Shown here one piece after another: positions 29,912-38,914 of a stretch of DNA of 64,000 nt; within the stretch, counting starts at the first letter, position 1; each line of letters opens with the position of its first letter. The position numbers and the translations under genes are program-made. The stretch is taken from positions 1,335,628-1,399,627 of the forward strand of contig NZ_CP116619.1 in the NCBI RefSeq assembly GCF_030409055.1. Reading direction: 5' to 3'. The notes under the pieces were generated by a model. The model was given only the letters and a program-made list of their open reading frames with translations, was not told where the DNA came from and did not search any database. The stretch comes from Trichocoleus desertorum NBK24. GTDB taxonomy: Bacteria; Cyanobacteriota; Cyanobacteriia; FACHB-46.

Positions 29912-31132
29912 TTAGCTAGAGGGCAGCGTTTGCACAAAGTCGAACAAACGGTGAGCCATTTCTAGCTTGCTGCATTGCGGCACAGGAACCCGGCGACCGT
30001 GAGCATCGAGCAAAACTGCTTGATTGGTATCGGTGCCAAAACCACTATTAGGCTGATCAACCGGATTGGCTGCGATCGCGTCTAATTTTTTCCGTCGCAG
30101 TTTATCTAAGGCAGGGGTGACAATATCTCCCGTCTGAGCGGCAAAGCCAATCAAACGTTGGTGCGGTTGCTTGAGTGTGCCCAACTCGGCGGCGATGTCG
30201 GGCACTGAGGCTAACGGTAGGGTAGACGGGAGCGATCGCTTTGGCAGTTTCTCCGCGTGATATTCAGCGGGCTTAACATCGGCTACCGCTGCTGACATCA
30301 CAATCCAATCTGCATTGGGTAAGCATTCCAGTAAAGCTTGACGCATTTCCTCGGCACTGACAACTGGGAGCGATCGCACTCCTGCAAAACCTCTCTCACC
30401 TACCCCAGTTAGAGGAGCATGCACAAGCGTCACGTCAGCACCTCGATGTAGAGCCGCCTGGGCTAATGCCAAGCCCATTTTGCCTGTAGAAGGATTGCCA
30501 ATAAAGCGAACGGGGTCCAGATGCTCGCGGGTACCCCCAGCACTAATCAAAATCTGCTTGCCAGCTAAATCTCGCTGACCCTGGGTATGCAGCAGGGAAA
30601 GTAAGTGCGGCAAAATCTCTTCCGGTTCTGCCATCCGCCCTGCCCCCACGCGATCGCAAGCTAACAGCCCTGCTCCTGGCCCAACCGTGTGATAGCGCGG
30701 GTCAGCTTGAATCTGCTGCCAATTTCGTTGGACTGCCTGCTGCTCCCACATATCTGTGTTCATCGCTGGAGCGAGTAGAACTGGGCAGGCAGAAGCCAGA
30801 ACCGTGTTCGTGAGTAAGTTATCTGCTAAACCGTAGACCAGCTTGGCTAGAGTGTTGGCAGTGAGGGGAGCCAACAGCAATACTTCAGCCCATTCACCCA
30901 ACTCAATATGCAATGGGCGACCGTGTACAGGCTGCCAAAAATCTTGATCAGTATAAGCAGGATAACGGGACAGCGTGGCAAACGTCAGGGGAGTGACAAA
31001 TGCTTGCGCCGACTGAGTCAGAATCACTCTGACTTCTGCACCTGCTTTGGCGAGGCTAGAAACCACCTCACAAATTTTGTAAGCAGCGATGCCCCCACTG
31101 ATGCCAATTAAGACTCGTTTACCTTGAAGCAT
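29912..31132 (-). CDS. coaBC: Bifunctional phosphopantothenoylcysteine synthetase/decarboxylase
   Basis: CoaBC joins cysteine to 4'-phosphopantothenate (CoaB, C-terminal) and decarboxylates the product (CoaC, N-terminal, FMN) in coenzyme A synthesis. The ATG at 31132 ([19 protein letters not shown]) gives 406 residues and is the usual family start. An upstream extension runs into a palindromic repeat. [10 protein letters not shown] holds the decarboxylase catalytic motif (PxMNxxMW). Later, [18 protein letters not shown] marks the synthetase. Confidence 0.94.
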   Translation of the reverse strand: MLQGKRVLIGISGGIAAYKICEVVSSLAKAGAEVRVILTQSAQAFVTPLTFATLSRYPAYTDQDFWQPVHGRPLHIELGEWAEVLLLAPLTANTLAKLVYGLADNLLTNTVLASACPVLLAPAMNTDMWEQQAVQRNWQQIQADPRYHTVGPGAGLLACDRVGAGRMAEPEEILPHLLSLLHTQGQRDLAGKQILISAGGTREHLDPVRFIGNPSTGKMGLALAQAALHRGADVTLVHAPLTGVGERGFAGVRSLPVVSAEEMRQALLECLPNADWIVMSAAVADVKPAEYHAEKLPKRSLPSTLPLASVPDIAAELGTLKQPHQRLIGFAAQTGDIVTPALDKLRRKKLDAIAANPVDQPNSGFGTDTNQAVLLDAHGRRVPVPQCSKLEMAHRLFDFVQTLPSS

Positions 31133-31165
31133 GAATTGATTGACTGGAACTGACCTCTCCCCCAT

Positions 31166-31188
31166 CCCCTCTCCTAGAAGGAGAGGGG
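31166..31188. repeat. Palindromic repeat CCCCTCTCCT-aga-AGGAGAGGGG
   Basis: A perfect 10-bp stem has a 3-nt loop, between coaBC and the DUF2555 gene. The same architecture occurs at 33928-33950. Such G/C-tract hairpins are widespread intergenic repeats in many cyanobacteria. Confidence 0.75.
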
Positions 31189-31231
31189 TGCCGCAGGCGG
31201 AGTGAGGTTTGATTTTAGCTAAATCACAACT

Positions 31232-31444
31232 CTAGGCTTCGTCGTAGGCTTCTAAGTCCAGTAGGTGCATATAGGGTTCAATCAGTTCAGGACGCTGAAA
31301 GGCGATCGCCCGGAGGAGATGCCAATCATTCAACCCATCGAACGGATTGGTATAACTATCCTGCTCCAAACGTGTTGCCAAATCTGCAACATCAGACTCG
31401 GTCAACGCTTCAATTTCTCGGCTCGAAATACTTAACGTAGTCAT
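31232..31444 (-). CDS. DUF2555 family protein
   Basis: This soluble 70-residue protein is of a cyanobacteria-specific conserved family without an assigned function here. The family pattern is LTESDVADLATRLEQDSYTN followed by PFDGLNDWHLLRAIAFQRPE and a C-terminal LLDLEAYDEA. It is acidic, with no signal or membrane segment. It is next to coaBC on the same strand, separated by the palindromic repeat. Confidence 0.85.
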   Translation of the reverse strand: MTTLSISSREIEALTESDVADLATRLEQDSYTNPFDGLNDWHLLRAIAFQRPELIEPYMHLLDLEAYDEA

Positions 31445-31534
31445 GGCTCGCCCCTCCCGTCAGCAGCACCAGCATGTAGTGGATAGCTTGATCCAAGTAC
31501 CCCTCTATACTACTGAGTTCAGTCAGTATACCCG

Positions 31535-32200
31535 TCAAACTTTATAAGAAGTTTTTGCACGATTCTGTGACAGGACTTGAAGCACAAACGTCCGCATGAG
31601 CTGCAACACTTCTGGGCGAATATCATGTCCCATCTGAAATTCTTGATATTGCACGGAGGCTCCCAGTGCCAATAGTCGATCTCTAGCATCTCGCGCAGCA
31701 CTGAGAGGAACAACGGTATCTTCTAAGCCATGCGCCATAAATACAGGTGGAAAGGTATCATTTTTGGGTTGTGCAGATTGATGCCAGTAACCACTGAGGG
31801 ACACTAAGCCTGCCAAAGGCAAATTTAGACCGACATCTAATGTCATTGCGCCACCCTGAGAGAAACCAGCCAAAACAGTTCTGGCTAGTGGCACGCCTGT
31901 CTTACCTTCTAACGACAAGAGCCAATCACTCAGAGCTTGGCGACTTTCTTCCAGACCAGTCCCGGCGGCAACTGGGAAGGTTGGGGTTTGACCAAAGCTA
32001 TACCACATTCGCCCAGAAGGCGGGTTGTAGGGATGAGGCAATGGCCCATCTGGACAGAGAAATTGACAATTGGACAAATTCAGTAGGGGCAGTAAAGATG
32101 CTACATCTTGAGCATTTGCACCCCAGCCGTGTAACACCACGATCAGTCCTTCGGGTGTTTGACCTGTCGTGGGTGGAATTGAAATGGCCTGTAGACTCAA
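31535..32200 (-). CDS. Alpha/beta hydrolase, carboxylesterase/phospholipase type
   Basis: This 221-residue cytoplasmic esterase is of the small acyl-protein-thioesterase-like group. The nucleophile serine is in GFSQGG, the acid is likely in LEDTVVPL, and the histidine in MGHDIRPE. The oxyanion region is LHGWGAN. The start is a TTG at 32200 with AAGGAG 5 nt upstream. The substrate is unknown. It diverges from purH. Confidence 0.85.
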   Translation of the reverse strand: MSLQAISIPPTTGQTPEGLIVVLHGWGANAQDVASLLPLLNLSNCQFLCPDGPLPHPYNPPSGRMWYSFGQTPTFPVAAGTGLEESRQALSDWLLSLEGKTGVPLARTVLAGFSQGGAMTLDVGLNLPLAGLVSLSGYWHQSAQPKNDTFPPVFMAHGLEDTVVPLSAARDARDRLLALGASVQYQEFQMGHDIRPEVLQLMRTFVLQVLSQNRAKTSYKV

Positions 32201-32227
32201 AGCGGCTCCTTATAAGATTGCGCTAAC

Positions 32228-32255
32228 TTGCGATCGCTGCCTTGACGATCATAAT
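32228..32255 (+). promoter_or_regulatory. Candidate purH promoter
   Basis: TTGCGA and CATAAT are 16 nt apart, matching 4 and 5 of 6 consensus positions, about 80 nt before the purH ATG in the divergent spacer. The -35 overlaps a HIP1 GCGATCGC. Confidence 0.3.
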
Positions 32256-32335
32256 GATGCATCGGTGCAAATTCCATTTATCCTGAGTAAGGCTAGTTTT
32301 CTGGCTGTTTGTGCACTAGGGGAGATTTCGGCGTC

Positions 32336-33898
32336 ATGGCGCGTCTAGCACTGCTGAGTACATCGGATAAAACAGGTCTAATTGATCTGGCTCACAGCTT
32401 AGTAGAAGAATTTGGGTTTGAACTAATCAGCAGTGGTGGCACCGCTCAAGCAATCAAAGACGCTGGGCTGCCTGTAACCAAAGTATCGGATTACACCGGA
32501 TTTCCGGAAATTTTGGGTGGACGAGTCAAGACATTACAACCTCGGATTCATGGTGGCATTTTGGCGCGGCGAGATGTGGCCCAAGATTTGGCGGATTTGG
32601 AGGCGCACCAGATTCGCCCCATCGATCTAGTTGTGGTGAATCTTTATCCGTTTGAGCAAACGATCGCTAAACCAGGCGTGACGTTAGCCGAAGCGATCGA
32701 GCAGATTGATATTGGTGGGCCAGCGATGTTGCGAGCTTCCGCCAAAAACCACGCTCACCTGACGGTACTGTGCGATCCTGCTCAATACAACACATACCTG
32801 CAAGAACTACGCCAGAACAACGGCGATGCGTCTCTGGAATTCCGTCGAGCTTGCGCCTTGCAGGCTTTCCAACACACGGCTGCTTATGACCAAGCGATCG
32901 CCACTTATCTCAGCCAAGTCAGCGCCCCAGAGGGTGAATCTACCGAGCTACCTCAGCAGTTCTCCCTCTCTGGGCAGCAGTTGCAACCGCTACGCTACGG
33001 CGAAAACCCTCACCAACCTGCGGCTTGGTACCAAAGTGGAGCTGCCGCGACGGGCTGGGCCGCAGCGACTAAACTCCAGGGCAAAGAACTCAGCTACAAC
33101 AACTTGGTAGACCTCGAAGCAGCACGACGGATTATTGCTGAATTTACTGACGCTCAAAGCCCTGCGGCTGCCACCATCATTAAGCACAACAACCCTTGTG
33201 GGACTGCCTTGGGCAACAGCTTGGTAGAAGCCTATCAAAAAGCCTTCAATGCTGATTCCACTTCGGCGTTTGGTGGCATTGTGGCCCTGAACCGACCGAT
33301 TGACGCAGCGACTGCCACTGAACTCACCAAAACATTCTTGGAATGTGTCGTTGCCCCTGGCTGCGATGCAGAAGCCCAAGAAATCCTGGGTGCCAAGTCG
33401 AAAGTTCGAGTTCTAACCCTGCCAGATTTACGGAGCGGTGCCAAGGATAATGTCAAAGCGATCGCCGGAGGCTTCCTGGTTCAAGCCTCTGATGATGCCG
33501 TAGAAGACCCGACGCAATGGCAAGTGGTAACAGAGCGCAAACCCACTGATGAGCAGCTCGAAGAATTGTTGTTCGCCTGGAAAGTCTGTAAGCACGTCAA
33601 GTCCAACGCCATTGTGGTGACCCGCGATCGCACCACATTAGGAGTGGGTGCAGGCCAAATGAACCGCGTTGGTTCCGTCAAAATTGCCCTAGAGCAAGCA
33701 GGCGAAAAAGTCCAAGGAGCGACCCTAGCTAGTGATGGCTTCTTCCCCTTCGATGACTCCGTGCGAACTGCTGCCGCCGCTGGCATTGTGGCGATCGCTC
33801 AACCGGGTGGCAGCATGCGTGACCAAGACTCCATTCAAGCTGCTAATGAGCTAGGCATCATCATGGTCTTGACAGGCGTGCGCCACTTCCTGCACTAA
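32336..33898 (+). CDS. purH: AICAR transformylase/IMP cyclohydrolase
   Basis: PurH performs the last two steps of IMP synthesis. I chose ATG 32336 (MARLALLSTSDKTGLIDLA), giving 520 residues, over a TTG 27 nt earlier. The N-terminal cyclohydrolase domain has SGGTAQAIKDAGLPVTKVSD-type sequence (MGS-like fold). The C-terminal transformylase domain has KHNNPCG with the catalytic Lys-His and ends LTGVRHFLH. It is a single-gene unit followed by a palindromic repeat and the convergent ankyrin gene. Confidence 0.96.
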   Translation: MARLALLSTSDKTGLIDLAHSLVEEFGFELISSGGTAQAIKDAGLPVTKVSDYTGFPEILGGRVKTLQPRIHGGILARRDVAQDLADLEAHQIRPIDLVVVNLYPFEQTIAKPGVTLAEAIEQIDIGGPAMLRASAKNHAHLTVLCDPAQYNTYLQELRQNNGDASLEFRRACALQAFQHTAAYDQAIATYLSQVSAPEGESTELPQQFSLSGQQLQPLRYGENPHQPAAWYQSGAAATGWAAATKLQGKELSYNNLVDLEAARRIIAEFTDAQSPAAATIIKHNNPCGTALGNSLVEAYQKAFNADSTSAFGGIVALNRPIDAATATELTKTFLECVVAPGCDAEAQEILGAKSKVRVLTLPDLRSGAKDNVKAIAGGFLVQASDDAVEDPTQWQVVTERKPTDEQLEELLFAWKVCKHVKSNAIVVTRDRTTLGVGAGQMNRVGSVKIALEQAGEKVQGATLASDGFFPFDDSVRTAAAAGIVAIAQPGGSMRDQDSIQAANELGIIMVLTGVRHFLH

Positions 33899-33927
33899 GC
33901 ACCAACCTCTAATACTGCCTCTTATGT

Positions 33928-33950
33928 CCCCTTCCCTTGCAGGGAAGGGG
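33928..33950. repeat. Palindromic repeat CCCCTTCCCT-tgc-AGGGAAGGGG
   Basis: A perfect 10-bp stem has a 3-nt loop between the convergent purH and ankyrin genes. It may also act as a terminator in either direction, though neither side has a strong T-tract. It matches the architecture at 31166-31188. Confidence 0.7.
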
Positions 33951-33966
33951 CTAGGGGTTAGGTGCT

Positions 33967-35442
33967 TCACTCCGCTCCCGATTGTTTCAGCAATCGCACC
34001 ACCTGATCAAATCCATTAAATTCAGCGATCATTAAAGCCGTGTAACCCCCTCGATTTTTGAGGTTGACATCGGCTCCAGCCTTGAGAAGCGTCTGGACGG
34101 CATCCACTCGTCCCCGATGCGCTGCCCACATTAGAGCCGTTGCTCCCGCTTGGTCTTGCAGATTGGCGTCTGCTCCTTTGTGGAGTAATTCCTGCATGAT
34201 ATCGACGTAATCGCGATCGCAAGCTTTCATTAAAGGCGTTTTGCCATCATCACCTTGAATATTGGCATCGGCACCATGAGACAGCAAGACTTGAACCACT
34301 GGCGTATGACCGCGCATCGTGGCAATGCTCAAAGCCGTTTCCCCAAAGTTTCTCGCCGCCACATCCGCTCCATGACGTAGTAGAGCGATCGCAATCTCGC
34401 GATAGCCATGAATCGCTGACACCATCAAGGGCGTGTCTCCTAACCGATTACGGGTTTGGCAATCTGCGCCTCGACTCAGCAACAACTCCACCATTTCGGT
34501 GTGCCCTTCAACCACCGCTAAGTTCAAGGCTGTCTCGTACTCTTGATCCCTGGCGTTAATGTCAGCTCCCGCATTGAGTAAAGCAGTCGCGATCGTGGTT
34601 TCTCCACCAGCCGCCGCAGCCATCAGCGCTGTAGCCCCCTGGCGGTTCTTAGCGTTTACCTCTGTACCTTGAGCTAGCAGGGCTTCAACCACTGGCAAAT
34701 GCCCTTGATCAGCCGCCAAGGTCAGAGCAGTTTCTCCCTCACCATCTTGAGCATTGGCATTTGCACCTTGGGCTAACAACCCTTGCACCACATCTACAAA
34801 GCCTAGTTCTGCCGCTTGCATCAAAGCTGTTCTGCCGTCTGGAGTTTTGCCATCGATCGCTGCTCCCTGCTCGACCAAAACTCTGACAATTGCTACCTGA
34901 TTTTCACTAGCTGCTAATGTTAGAGCCGTTTCACCATGACTAGTCTGGTTAGCATCAGCTCCCGCTCTTAGCAACGCTTGAACCACGGCTATATGCCCTT
35001 GAGCCACTGCCAGATTCAGCGCTGTATCCTCATCTTTATCCTGCACATTGGGCTTTGCACCTGCTTGTAGCAAGAGTTGCACCGTGGGGGTGTGGCCTTT
35101 CAGTGCTGCCGCCATCAACGCGGTACTCCCATCATCGTTGCGAGCATTCACATCCGCACCGTGAGCCAACAGAGTTTGCACGCTATCCACTTGGTTATTG
35201 GCTGCGGCCAACATCAAGGCTGTAATGCCAAACCTAGCTCTGACCGCGTTGACCTCTGCTCCTGCCTCCAAGAGCGATCGCACAATTTCTGTGTAGCCAC
35301 TTTGAGCTGCAAACATTAAAGCTGTCGTGCCATCTTTATCTTTGGCATCAGCAGTCACGCCATCCGCTAGCAAAGCTTGGACCTGACGGACATCACCCCG
35401 TCTAACCGCCTGAAGAAATGCAAGATTGTTAGCAGCGGTCAT
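33967..35442 (-). CDS. Ankyrin repeat protein, 15 repeats
   Basis: This soluble 491-residue protein is made almost wholly of 15 consecutive ankyrin repeats of about 33 residues (pattern G-TALM-AA--G----V--LL--GADVN), with short caps at each end. There is no signal peptide or membrane segment, so it should be cytoplasmic. Repeats 5-6 and 11-12 lack one residue at the turn. Ankyrin repeats bind proteins, and the partner is unknown. It is a lone gene, convergent with purH. Confidence 0.92.
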   Translation of the reverse strand: MTAANNLAFLQAVRRGDVRQVQALLADGVTADAKDKDGTTALMFAAQSGYTEIVRSLLEAGAEVNAVRARFGITALMLAAANNQVDSVQTLLAHGADVNARNDDGSTALMAAALKGHTPTVQLLLQAGAKPNVQDKDEDTALNLAVAQGHIAVVQALLRAGADANQTSHGETALTLAASENQVAIVRVLVEQGAAIDGKTPDGRTALMQAAELGFVDVVQGLLAQGANANAQDGEGETALTLAADQGHLPVVEALLAQGTEVNAKNRQGATALMAAAAGGETTIATALLNAGADINARDQEYETALNLAVVEGHTEMVELLLSRGADCQTRNRLGDTPLMVSAIHGYREIAIALLRHGADVAARNFGETALSIATMRGHTPVVQVLLSHGADANIQGDDGKTPLMKACDRDYVDIMQELLHKGADANLQDQAGATALMWAAHRGRVDAVQTLLKAGADVNLKNRGGYTALMIAEFNGFDQVVRLLKQSGAE

Positions 35443-35552
35443 TTTTCGGCATTACCCCGTTCAAAACGTAAATTTTCTATCAGTAGAGAGTTGACTATTA
35501 TGCTAACTTTTATGAAGTCCTTAGCCAATCCTTAGATTCCCCTGAGCACACT

Positions 35553-36026
35553 ATGAGCTTTGAGATTCCTGCATCGACAAAATTCTGGCTCAACTTTCTA
35601 CATCCCATCATGATGTGGGTTCTGTTAGCGATCGCCCTTTACGCAACCTACTTAGGCTTCCAATGGCGACGGACGCGTAAAGCCGAGGGGGATGAGAAAA
35701 AAGAGCTGGTCAAAGGTAGATTTAACGTTCGCCACTACCAATTTGGCTCACTTATGCTAGCTGTTATGGTAATTGGCACCTTAGGTGGCATGGCTGTCAC
35801 TTACATTAACAATGGCAAGTTGTTCGTCGGCCCTCACCTCTTGGCAGGATTAGGCATGACCGGGATGATTGCGGTCTCTGCGTCTCTCAGTCCTTTGATG
35901 CAAAAAGGCAATGACTTGGCTCGCTACACCCACATTGCTATTAATATCGTGCTCCTAGGACTGTTTAGCTGGCAAGCAGTTACCGGGGTGCAAATTGTTC
36001 AACGTATTTTGAGCCCTGAAAGCTAG
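35553..36026 (+). CDS. DUF4079 family membrane protein
   Basis: This 157-residue protein has four predicted transmembrane helices, of a conserved cyanobacterial and plastid-lineage family (DUF4079). The first helix carries LNFLHPIMMWVLLAIALYATY. There are paired histidines (HP near 17; GPHLLAG; YTHIAIN) that could in principle bind haem, but this is only inference. It diverges from the ankyrin gene and converges on the DUF1997 gene across a terminator. Confidence 0.82.
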   Translation: MSFEIPASTKFWLNFLHPIMMWVLLAIALYATYLGFQWRRTRKAEGDEKKELVKGRFNVRHYQFGSLMLAVMVIGTLGGMAVTYINNGKLFVGPHLLAGLGMTGMIAVSASLSPLMQKGNDLARYTHIAINIVLLGLFSWQAVTGVQIVQRILSPES

Positions 36027-36071
36027 TTCCTGCAATCGAATTTTGCTACGTTAACTCAAAAACTCCACAAA

Positions 36072-36096
36072 AAAAGGGGCACAAGTTGCCCCTTTT
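36072..36096. terminator. Bidirectional terminator
   Basis: AAAAGGGGCA pairs perfectly with TGCCCCTTTT around CAAGT. A-tract on the left and T-tract on the right allow termination from both convergent genes (35553-36026 plus; 36135-36863 minus). Confidence 0.85.
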
Positions 36097-36134
36097 GCAT
36101 ATCTTTTACAAGATTAAACTAATACAGGATTGAA

Positions 36135-36863
36135 CTAAGCAGATTTTCGCTTGAAGTGCTTGGGGAATGGTACCCCAATTTCGTTATGAAAGTCTTCTTG
36201 CACTTTATAAGTAAGGCGACGAGAGATTTGCTTAACCACTTGATAAAGCAAGCGATCGCCTGTGCTCTGAATAATATGTTGCGGTAGCGTTTGAACAAAC
36301 TTAGGAAACTGTAGCGATACGACTAGATCGAGCTGCCACTCTACTCGCGTCATGACTGGGGGTAGATTAGAGAGCAGCGATCGCTTGATCTTCATCGTCT
36401 CAACGACTTGCTCGGTTGGCACTTCCACCAACTCCAACTCAGCTTGGAAATCTACGTCGTAGCCCTGGGGTACATAGTCAGGGACAGGAATGGTTTTGAT
36501 GCGGTAAACCCCTTGATCCTGAGGTAGCAAATCTAGACCCACTCTCGGTTCTACTTGATAGCCAAACGAGCCATAGGGTCCCAAGATTAAGGCGTAGCCG
36601 TTTTCACCTAAAGCTTCCACTTTAATTGGATGAGCACAGCGACGAAACCAACCGTGATGAGTATCTAGATAGTTAGCAACAGTGGCTTGGTCAGCCAACA
36701 TCTCCATGCAGTCGATAAACCGACTCTGAAATTGAGTCGTTTCCGTCTGGCCCTGAGCGGTATCTTCTGAATTCAAATAAGTCGGCTCTATAAACCCTGT
36801 CATTGGATGCAAAATAGCCTCAGCGGGATCAGCAGGTGGATGTTCAATAAAATTTGACTGCAT
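36135..36863 (-). CDS. DUF1997 family protein
   Basis: This 242-residue soluble protein belongs to DUF1997, a family found in cyanobacteria and plants. The conserved stretch FRRCAHPIKVEALGENGYAL is followed by LGPYGSFGYQVEPRVGLDLL, and the C-terminus has FHNEIGVPFPKHFK. It has a START/SRPBCC-like feel (beta-rich with a long C-terminal helix), but I cannot confirm the fold. No function is assigned. Confidence 0.8.
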   Translation of the reverse strand: MQSNFIEHPPADPAEAILHPMTGFIEPTYLNSEDTAQGQTETTQFQSRFIDCMEMLADQATVANYLDTHHGWFRRCAHPIKVEALGENGYALILGPYGSFGYQVEPRVGLDLLPQDQGVYRIKTIPVPDYVPQGYDVDFQAELELVEVPTEQVVETMKIKRSLLSNLPPVMTRVEWQLDLVVSLQFPKFVQTLPQHIIQSTGDRLLYQVVKQISRRLTYKVQEDFHNEIGVPFPKHFKRKSA

Positions 36864-37426
36864 AGCAAGCGTTCCTGCACTAGTTGCCCATCGCTCAACT
36901 CTAAGACTCGTAAAAAGTTATTTGGTCTTTCCCATTCTATGGAGAACTAGTAAAAACCAACCTTACTTTATCGAAGATTGAATCTTGACGTGGGAGGTAG
37001 ATGTGTGAGTTTCAGCATGATTGTCCCATCAGCATAACGCCCACTATTCTGGCTCAACATGCCTAATGTTACGGATTAAAATTTAGACTTGTGCGCTGAA
37101 TCACCCCCAAATTTAGGTATTTTCCAGTTTAGTTGCTTTACTTCTAGTTAACGAAGCCGCCGATCACATCTGGGATGAGATCAAGATCAACCAGTGCCAG
37201 AAATATCTACCTTGAGCCAGTAATCTGGCTACGCCACAGCCTGAATTGAATAGAAAACCCTTAATTATACACTGGGGATCAATTCATTCCACAGAAGGGT
37301 AAGGAACTACAGAAGTTCCACTATAATCGTGTAGGTTTGTGATCAGTCTGTCTCAAGCGATCGCGCCTTTATAGACAGCCTGCCGCTGAAAAGTCTACGT
37401 AACTAACAAGGAAAGTAGAAACAGCA
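36864..37426. other. Divergent intergenic region, DUF1997 and SDR genes
   Basis: A 563-nt AT-rich spacer. It holds the -10 element and inverted repeat listed separately (37303-37327) near the SDR gene. I found no tRNA, small ORF with an SD, or other structured element. The promoter of the DUF1997 gene is not evident. Confidence 0.4.
37303..37327 (+). promoter_or_regulatory. Candidate promoter and operator of the SDR gene
   Basis: A perfect TATAAT (37322-37327) lies 100 nt before the SDR start. The inverted repeat GGAACT-acaga-AGTTCC (37303-37319) ends 2 nt before it, occupying the -35/-10 spacer. No -35 match is seen, so activation by a regulator bound to the repeat, or repression by one, are both possible. 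Confidence 0.45.
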
Positions 37427-38086
37427 ATGAAAGCGTTTGTAGCTGGAGCCACAGGTAAAACAGGTCGCAGGATTGTAGAAGAACTACTCAAGCGCAACAT
37501 TCCCGTCCGGGCATTAGTTCGCGATGTTGCCGCAGTTCGTGACAGTTTTTCCTCGGAAGTCGAGTTAGTGGTGGGAGACGTATTGCAGCCTGATACCTTA
37601 TCCACTGCTTTGGGAGACAGCACAGTGCTTTTATGTGCCACAGGTGCCAGACCCAGCTTCGACTTAACAGGCCCTTACAAAGTGGACTACAAAGGCACTC
37701 GCAACTTAGTAGAAGCTGCTAAAGCTCAGAGAATTGAGCACTTTGTCTTTGTTTCCTCGCTCTGTGTCTCGAAATTCTTCCACCCTCTAAATTTATTTGG
37801 TCTAATTTTGGTTTGGAAGCAAAAAGCAGAGCAGTATCTACAACAAAGTGGTCTCACCTACACCATTGTGCGACCAGGGGGACTGACGGAAGCAGAAGAC
37901 TCTAATGCCGTGGTGATGAAGCCAGCAGACACCTTGTTTGATGGCAGTATTCCCCGTCGTCAGGTTGCTCAGGTTTGTGTTGAAGCGTTGTTTCAACCCA
38001 GCGCTCGGAACCAGATTGTGGAAGTGATTGCTGAGGCAGCCGCACCAGCAAAAGCGGTTGAGGAACTGTTTACCAGTGTGTCCTAA
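37427..38086 (+). CDS. Atypical SDR-family NAD(P)-binding protein
   Basis: This 219-residue Rossmann-fold protein is of the atypical short-chain dehydrogenase type (NmrA/Tic62-like). The dinucleotide-binding motif GATGKTG is at residues 7-13, and FVFVSSLCVSK and YTIVRPGGLTE mark the active-site region. The YxxxK dyad is not evident, so it may bind NAD(P) without classic dehydrogenase activity. Plant relatives act in chloroplasts. The specific role is unknown. Confidence 0.85.
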   Translation: MKAFVAGATGKTGRRIVEELLKRNIPVRALVRDVAAVRDSFSSEVELVVGDVLQPDTLSTALGDSTVLLCATGARPSFDLTGPYKVDYKGTRNLVEAAKAQRIEHFVFVSSLCVSKFFHPLNLFGLILVWKQKAEQYLQQSGLTYTIVRPGGLTEAEDSNAVVMKPADTLFDGSIPRRQVAQVCVEALFQPSARNQIVEVIAEAAAPAKAVEELFTSVS

Positions 38087-38914
38087 TTGAACGAAAGCAA
38101 TACTATTCGGCGATCGCCACGTCGCACTCGTCGCCTAGCTCCAGTGGCTATTCAGCAGAGAAAACGCCAAAACCGGAGAGTTAAGGCTATACAAAGGTTT
38201 CTCGCTACCTGTCTTGCTCTGCTAGGGCTTCTGTTAGCACTCTCACATTGGCCCACGCGATCGCCACTGCCACAACAGCCCCAAGTTCTTAGCAACTTGC
38301 CACCCTTAGCCATGCAGGGGGGAGATCCTTACATTCGAGCTTTGATGCGAACCATTTCTGCCAGCGAGTCGAATGATGACTCTCCTTATTCGTTGCTTTA
38401 TGGCGGTCGGCACATTTCCGACCTGAGTAAGCATCCAGACCTCTGCATTAAAATCGTCAACGGCCCCAACAAAGGGAACTGCACAACAGCAGCAGGTCGC
38501 TATCAGTTCCTAACTACCACTTGGGCCGAAAAGTCTCGCCTATATCATTCCCAACCAACCCGATTTCTGCTTTGGGAGGCTTATAGCTTTGAGCCACAGT
38601 ATCAGGATGAGGTTGTTTATGGCTGGCTCTATGACGATCAAGCTTGGGGGGTAGATATCCCAGCTTTGTTACGAGCAGGTGAGTTAAATCAGGTGCTGCA
38701 ACTCTTATCGGGCACTTGGACAAGTCTAGGTTATGGCATTGAAGACAATGTCATGACAGAAGTCTTGCCGGAGATTTATCAAGAAATGCTCCAGGAAGAA
38801 CTGCAAGCCATCAGCCTCTCGCGTTATAGCCAAGCTAGGCCCGTACTGCATTGGTCTGTTTGGAACTCGATCAGTCAGTCTCTAAGGCAAGAAGCGATCC
38901 AGAGCAGCTTTTAA
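38087..38914 (+). CDS. Membrane-anchored GH104-type muramidase/lysozyme-like protein
   Basis: The 275-residue frame begins with a basic cytoplasmic tail, followed by one transmembrane helix (about 38-56) and a lysozyme-like domain from about residue 80. ALMRTISASESNDDSPYSLLYGG holds the probable catalytic glutamate, and GNCTTAAGRYQFLTTTWAEK is the family pattern of phage lambda-R-like (GH104) transglycosylases. It probably cuts peptidoglycan. The start (TTG directly after the SDR stop) is uncertain. Its end overlaps the convergent sensor gene by 33 nt. Confidence 0.78.
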   Translation: MNESNTIRRSPRRTRRLAPVAIQQRKRQNRRVKAIQRFLATCLALLGLLLALSHWPTRSPLPQQPQVLSNLPPLAMQGGDPYIRALMRTISASESNDDSPYSLLYGGRHISDLSKHPDLCIKIVNGPNKGNCTTAAGRYQFLTTTWAEKSRLYHSQPTRFLLWEAYSFEPQYQDEVVYGWLYDDQAWGVDIPALLRAGELNQVLQLLSGTWTSLGYGIEDNVMTEVLPEIYQEMLQEELQAISLSRYSQARPVLHWSVWNSISQSLRQEAIQSSF

